42,510 nucleotides of DNA from JBAZGH01 sp041652935 (GCA_041652935.1 JBAZGH010000003.1:1-42510), one strand, 5' to 3'. Shown: positions 24,264 to 30,907, numbered from the stretch's first letter. Numbers and translations are program-made. The notes: generated by a model not told the origin, from the sequence alone.

Positions 24264-25151
24264 ATGAAATACGGAAGCGTAACTTTCGGACAGGTGGAAG
24301 CCGCCATCAACAAATTGGGCGGTCAAGAAGTGTGGGACGCGTGGCTCAGAGGCGAAAAGACCGTAACGGTCGAGGACGCCATTCGGTTGTTCTTTGACAA
24401 GCACGGTCGCCGAATCCCCGAAGGTTTACAAGCCAACGTCTGCGACGTTAATCGGGACTTCCGATTGGCTCAGCCAAGGCTGGATACGGAAGACCTTGCC
24501 AACCGCATCCTGCGGTTGCATGGATGTCTGAGCATCAATACTGGAATCACAGCAGAACAGTTCAAAGCAAAAACCGAAAGCTTGCTGGCAATCATCAGGG
24601 AAAATTCCCAGATCGCCAACATCGCTAGCGGTGTCTATCTGCCAGTGGTTCTTCCCAAGCTCGTCACTGACGATTTTGGCGCCGAATTGGAGCTGTATTT
24701 GGCTGGCGTCAACAACAGCTACGTCAAAACGTTTAGCGATAGGAATTTCAATAACTATCGCAAAGGCGATTTAAGTGGCAAAGTCAGCGTTGTTGACGGA
24801 AGCCGGCATGACCAGCTCATCAGTCGGATGAAGGAACGGCCGATTATCGGACTTCACTTCCCGAACCCTCTACAGGGCTTTTCCATCAACGCCAGTCGTG
24901 AACAGATGTCAACACTGCCGGAAGGATTTATCCTTTCTGGCATGGATACTCCCATCGCTATGACGATGTATCCTGACATTCTGGCTCGTGACAATACCTC
25001 CCCCGGCCTGGACTTAGCCGCTCTTCAGTGGCGGTCCGCCGGCTGTTCGCTTGGCTTTGGGGCCGGTGGCGGCGGGTTCGACTTCGGCAGCACGGGCGGC
25101 CTGGCCTATGCCGACGGCCGCTATTCTGGTGGCTTGCTGTTTCTTGGGTAG
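24264..25151 (+). CDS. Target (variable) protein of a diversity-generating retroelement
   Basis: 295 residues; ATG at 24264 chosen because a perfect SD lies 7 bases upstream (an in-frame TTG at 24258 is too close to it). The start MKYGSVTFGQVEAAINKLGG is a style I associate with Patescibacteria accessory proteins. There is no signal peptide or membrane helix, so it may act in the cytoplasm or leave by another route. The last 40 residues, WRSAGCSLGFGAGGGGFDFG to YSGGLLFLG, are encoded by the variable repeat. The template would encode a version rich in Asn and Asp. A C-type-lectin-like fold is usual for DGR targets but cannot be shown here. Codon usage is more GC-rich than in neighbouring genes, which suggests transfer. 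Confidence 0.88.
   Translation: MKYGSVTFGQVEAAINKLGGQEVWDAWLRGEKTVTVEDAIRLFFDKHGRRIPEGLQANVCDVNRDFRLAQPRLDTEDLANRILRLHGCLSINTGITAEQFKAKTESLLAIIRENSQIANIASGVYLPVVLPKLVTDDFGAELELYLAGVNNSYVKTFSDRNFNNYRKGDLSGKVSVVDGSRHDQLISRMKERPIIGLHFPNPLQGFSINASREQMSTLPEGFILSGMDTPIAMTMYPDILARDNTSPGLDLAALQWRSAGCSLGFGAGGGGFDFGSTGGLAYADGRYSGGLLFLG
25028..25149 (+). repeat. DGR variable repeat (VR)
   Basis: Aligned without gaps to the template at 25605-25726 (offset 577), 99 of 122 bases are identical. All 23 differences are at template adenines: 21 to G, one to T, one to C. The 26 bases at the 3' end contain no adenine in the template and are identical, as expected for the initiation-of-mutagenic-homing segment. 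Similarity ends at the stop codon, where VR has TAG and the template TTG. Confidence 0.96.
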
Positions 25152-25207
25152 TGCCCGCCCGGCACGCCTTCGGCGTAGCCGATGGCGGACGGGCCGGGCT
25201 TTGGCAC
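25151..25207. repeat. GC-rich inverted repeats directly after the VR
   Basis: GTGCC/GGCAC (25151-25155 with 25203-25207), GCCCGGC/GCCGGGC (25157-25163 with 25193-25199) and ACGCC-TTC-GGCGT (25164-25176) can form nested hairpins or a cruciform just 3' of the VR. Other DGRs carry a hairpin at this site that helps target recognition. No such structure of the same sequence follows the template. Confidence 0.6.
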
Positions 25208-25270
25208 TTTGCCCTTTGGCTCTTGGATCAGGAATTTTGGTTCTTGGTTCTTGACCGAATTTTCAAACAT

Positions 25271-25308
25271 ACGAGGTGTAACAAATGTTGCGCCTCGTTT
25301 TTCTTTTT
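25271..25308 (+). terminator. Strong terminator after the DGR target gene
   Basis: CGAGGTGTAAC and GTTGCGCCTCG form an 11-bp stem with two G-T pairs and an AAAT loop, followed by TTTTTCTTTTT. It separates the target transcript from the template region. Confidence 0.85.
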
Positions 25309-25314
25309 AAAATA

Positions 25315-25323
25315 TGATAAAAT
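25315..25323 (+). promoter_or_regulatory. Possible extended -10 for the template RNA
   Basis: TGATAAAAT fits TGn plus a one-mismatch -10, directly after the terminator T-tract. It would start RNA at the GGGAG at 25330. The -35 is weak. Confidence 0.35.
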
Positions 25324-25329
25324 AAATAT

Positions 25330-25770
25330 GGGAGTAGGCTAATGCAACCGGTTTCACGGCCTGCCTGCCGGTAGGCAGGAATAGCGGTTCGCCGAAACCC
25401 TAAATTTCTATCAACACGTCAGAGTCTTGCGGTTCAAATAGGATCACAAGAGAGCACGCGAGAATTTAGGCACTACTTGTCTTTTTCTCTGGTTTGCGCC
25501 AAAGGCGCACCCGCCTCTGGCGGGCAGGAGCCGAATAAAATACAGGGGAAATATTACTTTTGAAGCTATTTCCTCGGTGGATATGGATGGAAAAAGACAA
25601 AATTATGGCAGTCCGCCGACTATTCGCTTAACTTTAAGGCCGATGACGACAAGTTCGACTTCGACAACACGGACAACCTGGCCAATGCCAACGACAACTA
25701 TTCTGGTGGCTTGCTGTTTCTTGGGTTGTGTCTAAATCAATAAAGACCTCGTTTGAAGAGGTCTTTATTT
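25330..25770 (+). ncRNA. Predicted structured template RNA of the DGR
   Basis: No credible protein is encoded between the target terminator and the template. Instead, dense inverted repeats occur: GGTTTC/GAAACC (25350-25355, 25394-25399) enclosing CCTGCCT/AGGCAGG (25360-25379), CCTAAATT/AATTTAGG (25399-25406, 25463-25470), TGCGCC-AAA-GGCGCA (25495-25509), CCCGCC-TCT-GGCGGG (25510-25524) and GGGGAAATA/TATTTCCTC (about 25543-25576). The template and a terminator follow. DGR RNAs extend beyond the template because flanking structure is needed to prime cDNA synthesis. Boundaries are predicted from the promoter-like site and terminator only. Confidence 0.55.
25605..25726 (+). repeat. DGR template repeat (TR)
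   Basis: 122 bases with 29 adenines, of which 23 are replaced in the VR. Read in the VR frame it gives many AAC, GAC and AAG codons (Asn, Asp, Lys), the usual way DGR templates place adenines in the first two codon positions to maximise amino-acid change. The 3' 26 bases are adenine-free. Confidence 0.95.
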
Positions 25771-25773
25771 GTT
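25739..25773. terminator. Bidirectional terminator between TR and avd
   Basis: AATAAAGACCTC (25739-25750) and GAGGTCTTTATT (25758-25769) form a perfect 12-bp stem with a 7-base loop, flanked by A-rich and T-rich sequence. It can end both the plus-strand template RNA and the minus-strand avd transcript. Confidence 0.85.
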
Positions 25774-26124
25774 TTAATTAAGCGATCTTTGCCAGCCTCC
25801 CAGCATTTTGCCGATTTCCTGTATTCTTTTTTGTAGTTCAAAATATTTTTTATCGTCAATGATATCCAAATCTTTTAATAGACGGATAAATAGCTTTAAA
25901 GTATCAAATTTGGCGTTGGCTTTTTTAATCAATTCCAGCTTTTCTTCTCTGTAAGCGCAACTTGCTTCCAGCAAGAGCTCAAGCGTGGCGATGATATACA
26001 TCTCGCATTTGGCGCCCAAAGTGTATTTATCTTTTTTAGGAAATAAAACAGAGTAGCTATAAAATATTTTATACAGTTCGTATAAATTTTTAATTATTGG
26101 GATGTCTGTATTTTTATGATCCAT
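25774..26124 (-). CDS. avd: DGR accessory protein Avd (four-helix bundle)
   Basis: 116 residues, close to the 128 of Bordetella phage Avd. Avd forms a pentameric barrel that binds the RT and template RNA and is needed for mutagenic homing. The sequence is all-helical with the family-like segments IPIIKNLYELYKIFYSYS, FPKKDKYTLGAKCE and the ending LQKRIQEIGKMLGGWQRSL. It is encoded opposite to the rest of the DGR, converging on the template; its first 9 bases overlap the start of the RT gene, which runs away from it. The divergent overlapping starts leave no room for a shared upstream promoter, so promoters must lie within the neighbouring coding sequence. Confidence 0.9.
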   Translation of the reverse strand: MDHKNTDIPIIKNLYELYKIFYSYSVLFPKKDKYTLGAKCEMYIIATLELLLEASCAYREEKLELIKKANAKFDTLKLFIRLLKDLDIIDDKKYFELQKRIQEIGKMLGGWQRSLN

Positions 26125-27181
26125 AATATTTACGATAATTTAATTAGTTTGGAAAATATTTTAAATTGCTGGAACGAATTCAAGAAGGGCAAGTCTAAGA
26201 GATACGATGTAATGGAGTTTGAACGGTATTTGGAAGACAATATTTTCAAATTTCATTATGAATTGGCTAATTTAACTTACAAGCACGATCCTTATGTTAA
26301 GTTTCATATTTACGACCCCAAACATAGAATAATCCATAAAGCCGAGGTTAAAGACAGATTGGTTCATCATATTGTTTTTAAAGAATTGTATAAGATATTC
26401 AACCCGATTTTTATTTATCATTCTTATTCGTCCAGAGACGATAAAGGCACTCATTTAGCGGTCAAGAATTTATCTAATATTTTACGGAAAGCGAGTAATA
26501 ATTACACTCGGCCGGTTTATGTCTTGAAATGTGATATTAAAAAGTTTTTTCATAGCATGTCTCACCAAAAACTTTTTGGGATAATAAAAAATAGGGTCAA
26601 TGACCATAAGTTCTTATGGCTGATTTGGCAAATTATATCAAGTTTTTCTACACCTGTGGAAAACTTTTTGCAGAGAGAGAGAGAGAGAGTTAAAAGAAAA
26701 TTTTTCAAAAAAGAAAGGATTGCCGATTGGTAATTTAACTTCGCAGATATTCGCTAACATATTTTTGGATAAATTTGATTGGTTCATCAAAAAGCGATTA
26801 AGAATAAAATATTATTTCAGATATGCCGACGATTTCGCTATTATTGATCAAAACCCGGAACATCTTGAACATTTTATTGTTTTGATTGAAGATTTTTTGA
26901 ATGAAAAACTGGATTTAAAACTGCATCCGCAAAAAGTGGAAATCAGAAAATTCAGTCAGGGCGTTGATTTTCTCGGCTATGTTATTTTGCCTTATTATAT
27001 AATACTTCGGACAAAAACCAAAAGGCGGATGTTTAGAAAAATTAAAGAAAACAAGATAAGGCTAAATCGAAACTTGATATCTAAAGATTCTTTCGAGCAA
27101 TCGTTACAGTCTTATTTAGGGATGTTAAGTCATTGTAATTCAAAAAAAGTTAAGTTAAAGTTAAAGAAAATGGTTGTGTAA
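26116..27181 (+). CDS. DGR reverse transcriptase, frame broken after an (AG)9 tract
   Basis: The first frame (26116-26733) encodes RT motifs 0-3, from MIHNIYDNLISLENIL through the catalytic-Asp motif VLKCDIKKFF, then runs off into ERIADW and a stop. The rest continues one base later in frame: KGLPIGNLTSQ (motif 4; the IGNLTSQ form is the DGR hallmark), then YFRYADD (catalytic) and VDFLGYVILP, ending at 27181. Together the two parts make a normal length of about 355 residues. As written, the upstream product lacks YADD and would be inactive. The (AG)9 tract at 26672-26689 is the likely slip site: one added AG unit (or two lost) rejoins the frames with no stop, as would loss of one base downstream. 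Confidence 0.9.
26672..26689 (+). repeat. (AG)9 simple sequence repeat inside the RT gene
   Basis: Eighteen uninterrupted bases of AG encode Arg-Glu repeats and lie about 28 bases before the point where the conserved RT sequence changes frame. Dinucleotide tracts of this length are classic phase-variation sites in bacteria. It falls between RT motifs 3 and 4, where related RTs have a short variable linker. Confidence 0.9.
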
Positions 27182-27191
27182 TTAATTCCCC

Positions 27192-28721
27192 ATGCGTTTA
27201 AATTTATCCAAATCCAAAGTATTTCTCTGGAGCTGCATATTATTTATCATCGGTATTGCGATCGCATCATTTTTGCCAACAGCATGGCTGAAATATGATT
27301 TGTGGTTTTTTGGGGTAATGGCAGGATTGGCGGTTATTATAATTTTATATAAAATATTTCGTAGAGACAGCGCATTGTGCTGTCCCTATATTTTTTTTGT
27401 AATATTTTTCATCCTCGGCATTTGGCGCTATGCCGTGTCGCTGCCGTCGGATGCGCCGGACAAAATTTGGCATTATAATAATCAGAATGTGGAATTCATC
27501 GGCGTGGTAAATCGCGAACCGGATGCGCGGATGTATAATACAAAATTAACGGTAGGCGCGGAAAATTTGGAAAACGGCGTGCCGGTTCGCGGAAATGTAT
27601 TAATCACAACAAAATTATATCCAGAATATAATTACGGCGATTGGTTGCAGATACAATGCGAATTGGAACAGCCGGAAATGTTTAACGAATTCGCTTATGA
27701 CAGGTATCTGGCCAGGCATGGGGTGTATTCATTATGTTATTATCCAGCCCTCACCCCCATCCCCCTCTCCCAAGGGGAGAGGGGGTATTTTACCTACACC
27801 GCAATTCTAGATTTAAAAAATAAATTAAAAGATTCTATAAATTATGGATTGCTAGAACCAGAGGCGTCACTTTTGCAAGCGATTATTTTAGGGAATAAAA
27901 GGGGGCTGACGCCGGAGATGATTAATAAATTTTCGCAAAGCGGCATTAGCCACATTGTGGCGATTTCAGGAATGCATATTGCGATTATCAGCGTGATAAT
28001 AATTAATGTTTTATTAGCAATCGGGCTGTCCCGGAAATGGGCATTTTTATTCTCCAGTTTATCATTGCTGGTTTATATAATTTTAATCGGTCTGCCGGCC
28101 AGCGCCATTAGGGCGGGCTTTATGGCGTTTTTGGCAATGCTGGCGATTTATCTAGGAAGAAAAAGTAAAATAACCAACAGTTTGCTGCTGGCTGCGGTTG
28201 TTTTATTGTTATTTAATCCGCGGCTATTGCGGGATGATATCGGGTTCCAATTGTCTTTTTTGGCGGTTTTGAGCATCGTGTACGTAAAACCGATAATTGA
28301 CGGGTGGATTAAAAAAATAAAATTTGTAGAGACGCATTGCAACGCGTCTCTGCCGAAAGGAATAATTGACATCATAACCGTAACTTTGTCCGCGCAGGTT
28401 TTAACCCTGCCCATTATTGCCCTAAATTTCCATCAAGTTTCTATCGTATCGCCGCTCGTCAACGTGCTCGTTTTATTTTTACTGCCGTTCATTATGGTAA
28501 GTGGAATATTAGCGGCCGTTATCAGCGTGATTTTCACGGAATTAGCCTGGCTGTTTTTTGCGCCGGCGTATCTGATGTTGAAATATCTGCTTTGGATTGT
28601 GGATTTTTCCGTGAAATTGCCGCTGGCTTATTTGCAAGTAGAATATATTTGGGCGGGGTGGATTATATCATTTTATTTATTGGTAGGATATGTAATTTTT
28701 AGATATAATAAACAATGTTAA
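27192..28721 (+). CDS. comEC: ComEC/Rec2 competence membrane protein, channel part
   Basis: 509 residues. ComEC carries transforming DNA across the inner membrane. Two to three N-terminal helices (1-75) precede an OB-fold-like DUF4131 region (about 95-180) and the competence domain with many helices (about 230-500), including GNKRGLTPEMINKFSQSGISHIVAISGMHIAI and LPASAIRAGFMA. The C-terminal metallo-beta-lactamase domain found in many ComECs is missing here and is encoded separately at 29488-30363. Three hairpin repeats lie inside the frame without breaking it. The start is 10 bases after the RT stop, without an SD. Confidence 0.9.
   Translation: MRLNLSKSKVFLWSCILFIIGIAIASFLPTAWLKYDLWFFGVMAGLAVIIILYKIFRRDSALCCPYIFFVIFFILGIWRYAVSLPSDAPDKIWHYNNQNVEFIGVVNREPDARMYNTKLTVGAENLENGVPVRGNVLITTKLYPEYNYGDWLQIQCELEQPEMFNEFAYDRYLARHGVYSLCYYPALTPIPLSQGERGYFTYTAILDLKNKLKDSINYGLLEPEASLLQAIILGNKRGLTPEMINKFSQSGISHIVAISGMHIAIISVIIINVLLAIGLSRKWAFLFSSLSLLVYIILIGLPASAIRAGFMAFLAMLAIYLGRKSKITNSLLLAAVVLLLFNPRLLRDDIGFQLSFLAVLSIVYVKPIIDGWIKKIKFVETHCNASLPKGIIDIITVTLSAQVLTLPIIALNFHQVSIVSPLVNVLVLFLLPFIMVSGILAAVISVIFTELAWLFFAPAYLMLKYLLWIVDFSVKLPLAYLQVEYIWAGWIISFYLLVGYVIFRYNKQC
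27361..27389. repeat. In-frame palindromic element in comEC (first)
   Basis: GTAGAGACAGCGC and GTGCTGTCCCTAT form an imperfect hairpin with a 3-base loop. It encodes RDSALCCPYI, adding a CC pair to a hydrophobic segment. The GTAGAGAC start is shared with the element at 28326. Confidence 0.6.
27747..27786. repeat. In-frame C/G-rich palindromic element in comEC (second)
   Basis: CCCCCTCTCCC (27761-27771) pairs with GGGAGAGGGGG (27775-27785), after a CCCTCACCCCCAT lead. It encodes ALTPIPLSQGERG in the OB-domain region. The same family occurs inside radA (32542-32609) in another reading frame. Confidence 0.75.
28326..28353. repeat. In-frame palindromic element in comEC (third)
   Basis: AGAGACGC (28328-28335) pairs perfectly with GCGTCTCT (28344-28351). 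It encodes VETHCNASL in a loop between membrane helices. Confidence 0.7.
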
Positions 28722-28736
28722 AAGTAATGGTTTAAT

Positions 28737-29342
28737 ATGCAAATATACATTGATGAATCTGGTAATTTAGGAAAAAAGGGCAGATACTTCGTAATTGCCA
28801 TGTTAATTCCTTTTAAGAAGAAAAGAATTAAGAATATTATTAAGAATTTTTGCAGTAAAGAGTCGCTCGAAGAGATAAAAGGTACATTATTAACTTTTCT
28901 CTCAAGACAAAATATAATAAACAAATTAAATAAATTTCCTGATTATAGCGTTTCTTATATTGTAGCTGATTTAAAATATATTGATAATGCAGTTCTGAAG
29001 GATAAAAATATTTGTTATAATTATTTATATATGCACTTACTTAAGAGAACCATAAAAAATGCCAACGAAGATATTGAGATATTAACAGATAATCATGAGG
29101 TTAAGGTAGGATCTATAAATTCTTTAAATGACTATATAAGAACAAAGGCAATTTTTGAGTGGGGTTTTAAATATAATGTGAGAATAGAATATAGAGATTC
29201 AAAGAAAGTAAAAAATATACAAATGGTTGATATCATAGCAAATACTATATATCGACGCTATACGGAAAATAAGAAAGATCTGTATGAAATATTAAGAATA
29301 TCAGAGTCTATAAAATTTCCACTTGACAAGTTTGGTATGTAA
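28737..29342 (+). CDS. DUF3800-family protein
   Basis: 201 residues with the DUF3800 start MQIYIDESGNLG (conserved acidic YIDESG), a central Asp in EILTDNHE, and the C-terminal QMVDIIANTIYRRY matching the family's DxxAgaxxr motif. DUF3800 proteins have an RNase H-like fold with probable metal-dependent nuclease activity, often near mobile elements or defence genes; the true function is unknown. It is more AT-rich than its neighbours and lies between the two halves of comEC, so it may have been inserted. A structured RNA and terminator follow. Confidence 0.8.
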   Translation: MQIYIDESGNLGKKGRYFVIAMLIPFKKKRIKNIIKNFCSKESLEEIKGTLLTFLSRQNIINKLNKFPDYSVSYIVADLKYIDNAVLKDKNICYNYLYMHLLKRTIKNANEDIEILTDNHEVKVGSINSLNDYIRTKAIFEWGFKYNVRIEYRDSKKVKNIQMVDIIANTIYRRYTENKKDLYEILRISESIKFPLDKFGM

Positions 29343-29367
29343 TAATATAGTTAAAATAGATATAAAT

Positions 29368-29458
29368 CTCCTGCGGAGCTTATTAAAAGTAAATGGCGTG
29401 TGCCGTCATCGAAACAGGAGTAATCTAAGGGCGTCTTGAGGGACGCTCTTTGTGTTTT
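29368..29458 (+). ncRNA. Structured RNA candidate ending in a terminator
   Basis: CTCCTG (29368-29373) pairs with CAGGAG (29415-29420), enclosing ATGGC-GTGT-GCCGT (about 29393-29406). A terminator, AGGGCGTC/GACGCTCT (29428-29449) with a T-rich tail, follows. It could be the 3' end of the DUF3800 transcript, a small RNA, or an attenuator. I recognise no named riboswitch. The element is more GC-rich than the flanks. Confidence 0.5.
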
Positions 29459-29472
29459 TGCGTAGTTTCTTA

Positions 29473-29481
29473 TGGTATAAT
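29473..29481 (+). promoter_or_regulatory. Extended -10 of a leaderless transcript
   Basis: TGGTATAAT is a perfect extended -10 whose last T is at 29481. The expected +1 (about 7 bases later) is the A of the ATG at 29488, so the mRNA would be leaderless. Confidence 0.6.
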
Positions 29482-29487
29482 TCAAAC

Positions 29488-30363
29488 ATGATTGTCCTAT
29501 CGCCTCGAAATTTAAAAATGTTAATAATATTTTTAATTTTTGCCAGCTCAGTTCTGGCTATTGTTTTATATTTCTACAATCCGGAGCGTAATTTACGCGT
29601 GAATTTTCTAGACGTCGGGCAGGGGGACGCTGTTTTAATTCAGACTCCGTATGACCAGAATATTTTAATAGACGGCGGAGACGCGGACAGTAAAATTCTG
29701 CGCCAGCTGCCGAAGTTTATGCCGTTCTGGGACAGAGAGATTGACTTAATGGTTTTAACCCATCCGCACGACGACCATGTGGGCGGGCTGGTAAAAGTGG
29801 CGGAAAGGTACAAAGTAAAAAAAATTCTTTACACCGGAGTAGTCCATAACTCTCCGGCCTATTTAGCTTGGCTGGCTGTTGTGCGCGATAAAAATATTCC
29901 GGTTACGATAATTGACCGCCCGCAGACTATTGCTCTAGGCGAAGATTTAAAAATGGAAATTTTATACCCGTTTGAATCTTTATTAAATAAAGAGGTGGAA
30001 AATTTAAATAATAGTTCAATAGTTGCAAAGTTAATTTATAAAAATAATAGTTTTTTATTTAGCGGGGATGCGGAGATGGAGATTGAACAAGAATTATTGG
30101 GGGCAGGAATTGATTTAAGCGCGGATGTTTTTAAGGCCGGCCATCATGGCAGTGACACTTCCAATTCGGAGAGTTTTATAGATGCGGTTCAGCCGGATTA
30201 TGTGATAATCCAGGTTGGCGAAGATAATGATTTCGGGCACCCGTCATTAAGAGTATTAAAGCGTTTTGAACGCATCGGCGCGGAAGTATGCAGGAATGAT
30301 TTAGATGGCTGGGTGCAGGTAGTTAGCGACGGAAATGAGCTAATAATAAATAAAGAAAAATAA
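29488..30363 (+). CDS. ComEC-type metallo-beta-lactamase domain protein
   Basis: 291 residues. An N-terminal membrane helix (about 9-30) anchors a metallo-beta-lactamase fold with FLDVGQGDAVLIQ, the metal motif THPHDDHVGG (HxHxDH), FSGDAE and KAGHHGSDTSNS. These are the hallmarks of the ComEC/Rec2 C-terminal domain, proposed to degrade the non-transported DNA strand. It probably works with the channel protein at 27192-28721, from which it is separated by the DUF3800 gene and a terminator. ATG 29488 is chosen over a GTG at 29452 because the promoter -10 lies between them. Confidence 0.88.
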   Translation: MIVLSPRNLKMLIIFLIFASSVLAIVLYFYNPERNLRVNFLDVGQGDAVLIQTPYDQNILIDGGDADSKILRQLPKFMPFWDREIDLMVLTHPHDDHVGGLVKVAERYKVKKILYTGVVHNSPAYLAWLAVVRDKNIPVTIIDRPQTIALGEDLKMEILYPFESLLNKEVENLNNSSIVAKLIYKNNSFLFSGDAEMEIEQELLGAGIDLSADVFKAGHHGSDTSNSESFIDAVQPDYVIIQVGEDNDFGHPSLRVLKRFERIGAEVCRNDLDGWVQVVSDGNELIINKEK

Positions 30364-30376
30364 GTTTATGCAGAAT

Positions 30377-30404
30377 TTGACAAAATTTGTCAAGAGTGTA
30401 TAAT
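30377..30404 (+). promoter_or_regulatory. Consensus promoter with an operator-like palindrome on the -35
   Basis: TTGACA (30377-30382), a 16-base spacer, TATAAT (30399-30404): both hexamers are perfect. TTGACAAA-A-TTTGTCAA (30377-30393) is a perfect 8-bp inverted repeat that includes the -35, a likely repressor site. The best promoter match in the window. Confidence 0.75.
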
Positions 30405-30486
30405 TGTTAATTATTACAATTTTGGTCTTTTCATCGGCAAAACGGCGCACGCGCCCTTGCATATATTTATATTTGGAGGAAAGAAT

Positions 30487-30858
30487 ATGGTTGATGCTTG
30501 TGTTGCAACGGACAGAAAAAGCGAAGTTGATGTACGGCTTTCCGAGCTGTGCGCGGCGTTGGCTTCCCATCTTTCAAGGTTCAGAACTTTGGATTATGGC
30601 GGAATTTCTGTCCCGCAGGAATGTCTCGACCATCACTTGGGGATGCTCCGTGCAAGCATGGTGTTTGTTATGAGACAAGGAGCATCGTTGGAGACAATTT
30701 CGCACTTCATTGAAACTATGTTCCTACTTGTTGAAAAATACGAGATGGAGCATAAGAAGAGCGGAATTGTTATTAAGTTTGAAGACATTCGCGCGAAAGT
30801 TCCGGCCGAATACCAAGAAGCGCTGGAACTGGGTTGGAGGAAGGTAGCTGGGTTCTGA
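30487..30858 (+). CDS. Small helical protein of unknown function
   Basis: 123 residues; ATG 30487 is chosen because GGAGG lies 7 bases upstream. Mostly helical by composition (SELCAALASHLSRFR; FIETMFLLVEKYEMEHKK), with no membrane helix or signal peptide. No family recognised. It is driven by the strongest promoter in the window with an operator-like palindrome, so its expression is probably regulated. Codon use is GC-richer than in the chromosomal neighbours, similar to the DGR target gene, suggesting shared foreign origin. Confidence 0.65.
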   Translation: MVDACVATDRKSEVDVRLSELCAALASHLSRFRTLDYGGISVPQECLDHHLGMLRASMVFVMRQGASLETISHFIETMFLLVEKYEMEHKKSGIVIKFEDIRAKVPAEYQEALELGWRKVAGF

Positions 30859-30872
30859 TTCCTTAATACAGC

Positions 30873-30907
30873 AGGAGGAGGTGATGCGCTTGATTGTTTT
30901 AATGTAA
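30873..30907 (+). other. Strong SD with an eight-codon micro-ORF
   Basis: AGGAGGAGG (30873-30881) is followed by ATG at 30884 and only seven sense codons (MRLIVLM) before TAA. It is either a leader peptide for the next gene or the remnant of a start site cut off by mutation. Confidence 0.35.

Noticed and set aside
25360..25524. Short protein genes in the region between the DGR target and the template
   Set aside because: Open frames there overlap hairpins and terminators, lack SDs and show no protein-like composition; structured RNA explains the region better.
26700..26735. Programmed -1 frameshift at the AAAAAAG run to join the two RT frames
   Set aside because: The downstream RT is in the +1 frame relative to the upstream one; a -1 slip leads to the third frame. 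Only +1 shifts, one-base loss or AG-unit changes rejoin it.
26116..27181. Group II intron reverse transcriptase
   Set aside because: No intron maturase domain or intron RNA boundaries were seen, and Avd plus a matched TR/VR pair lie next door; motif 4 is the DGR form IGNLTSQ.
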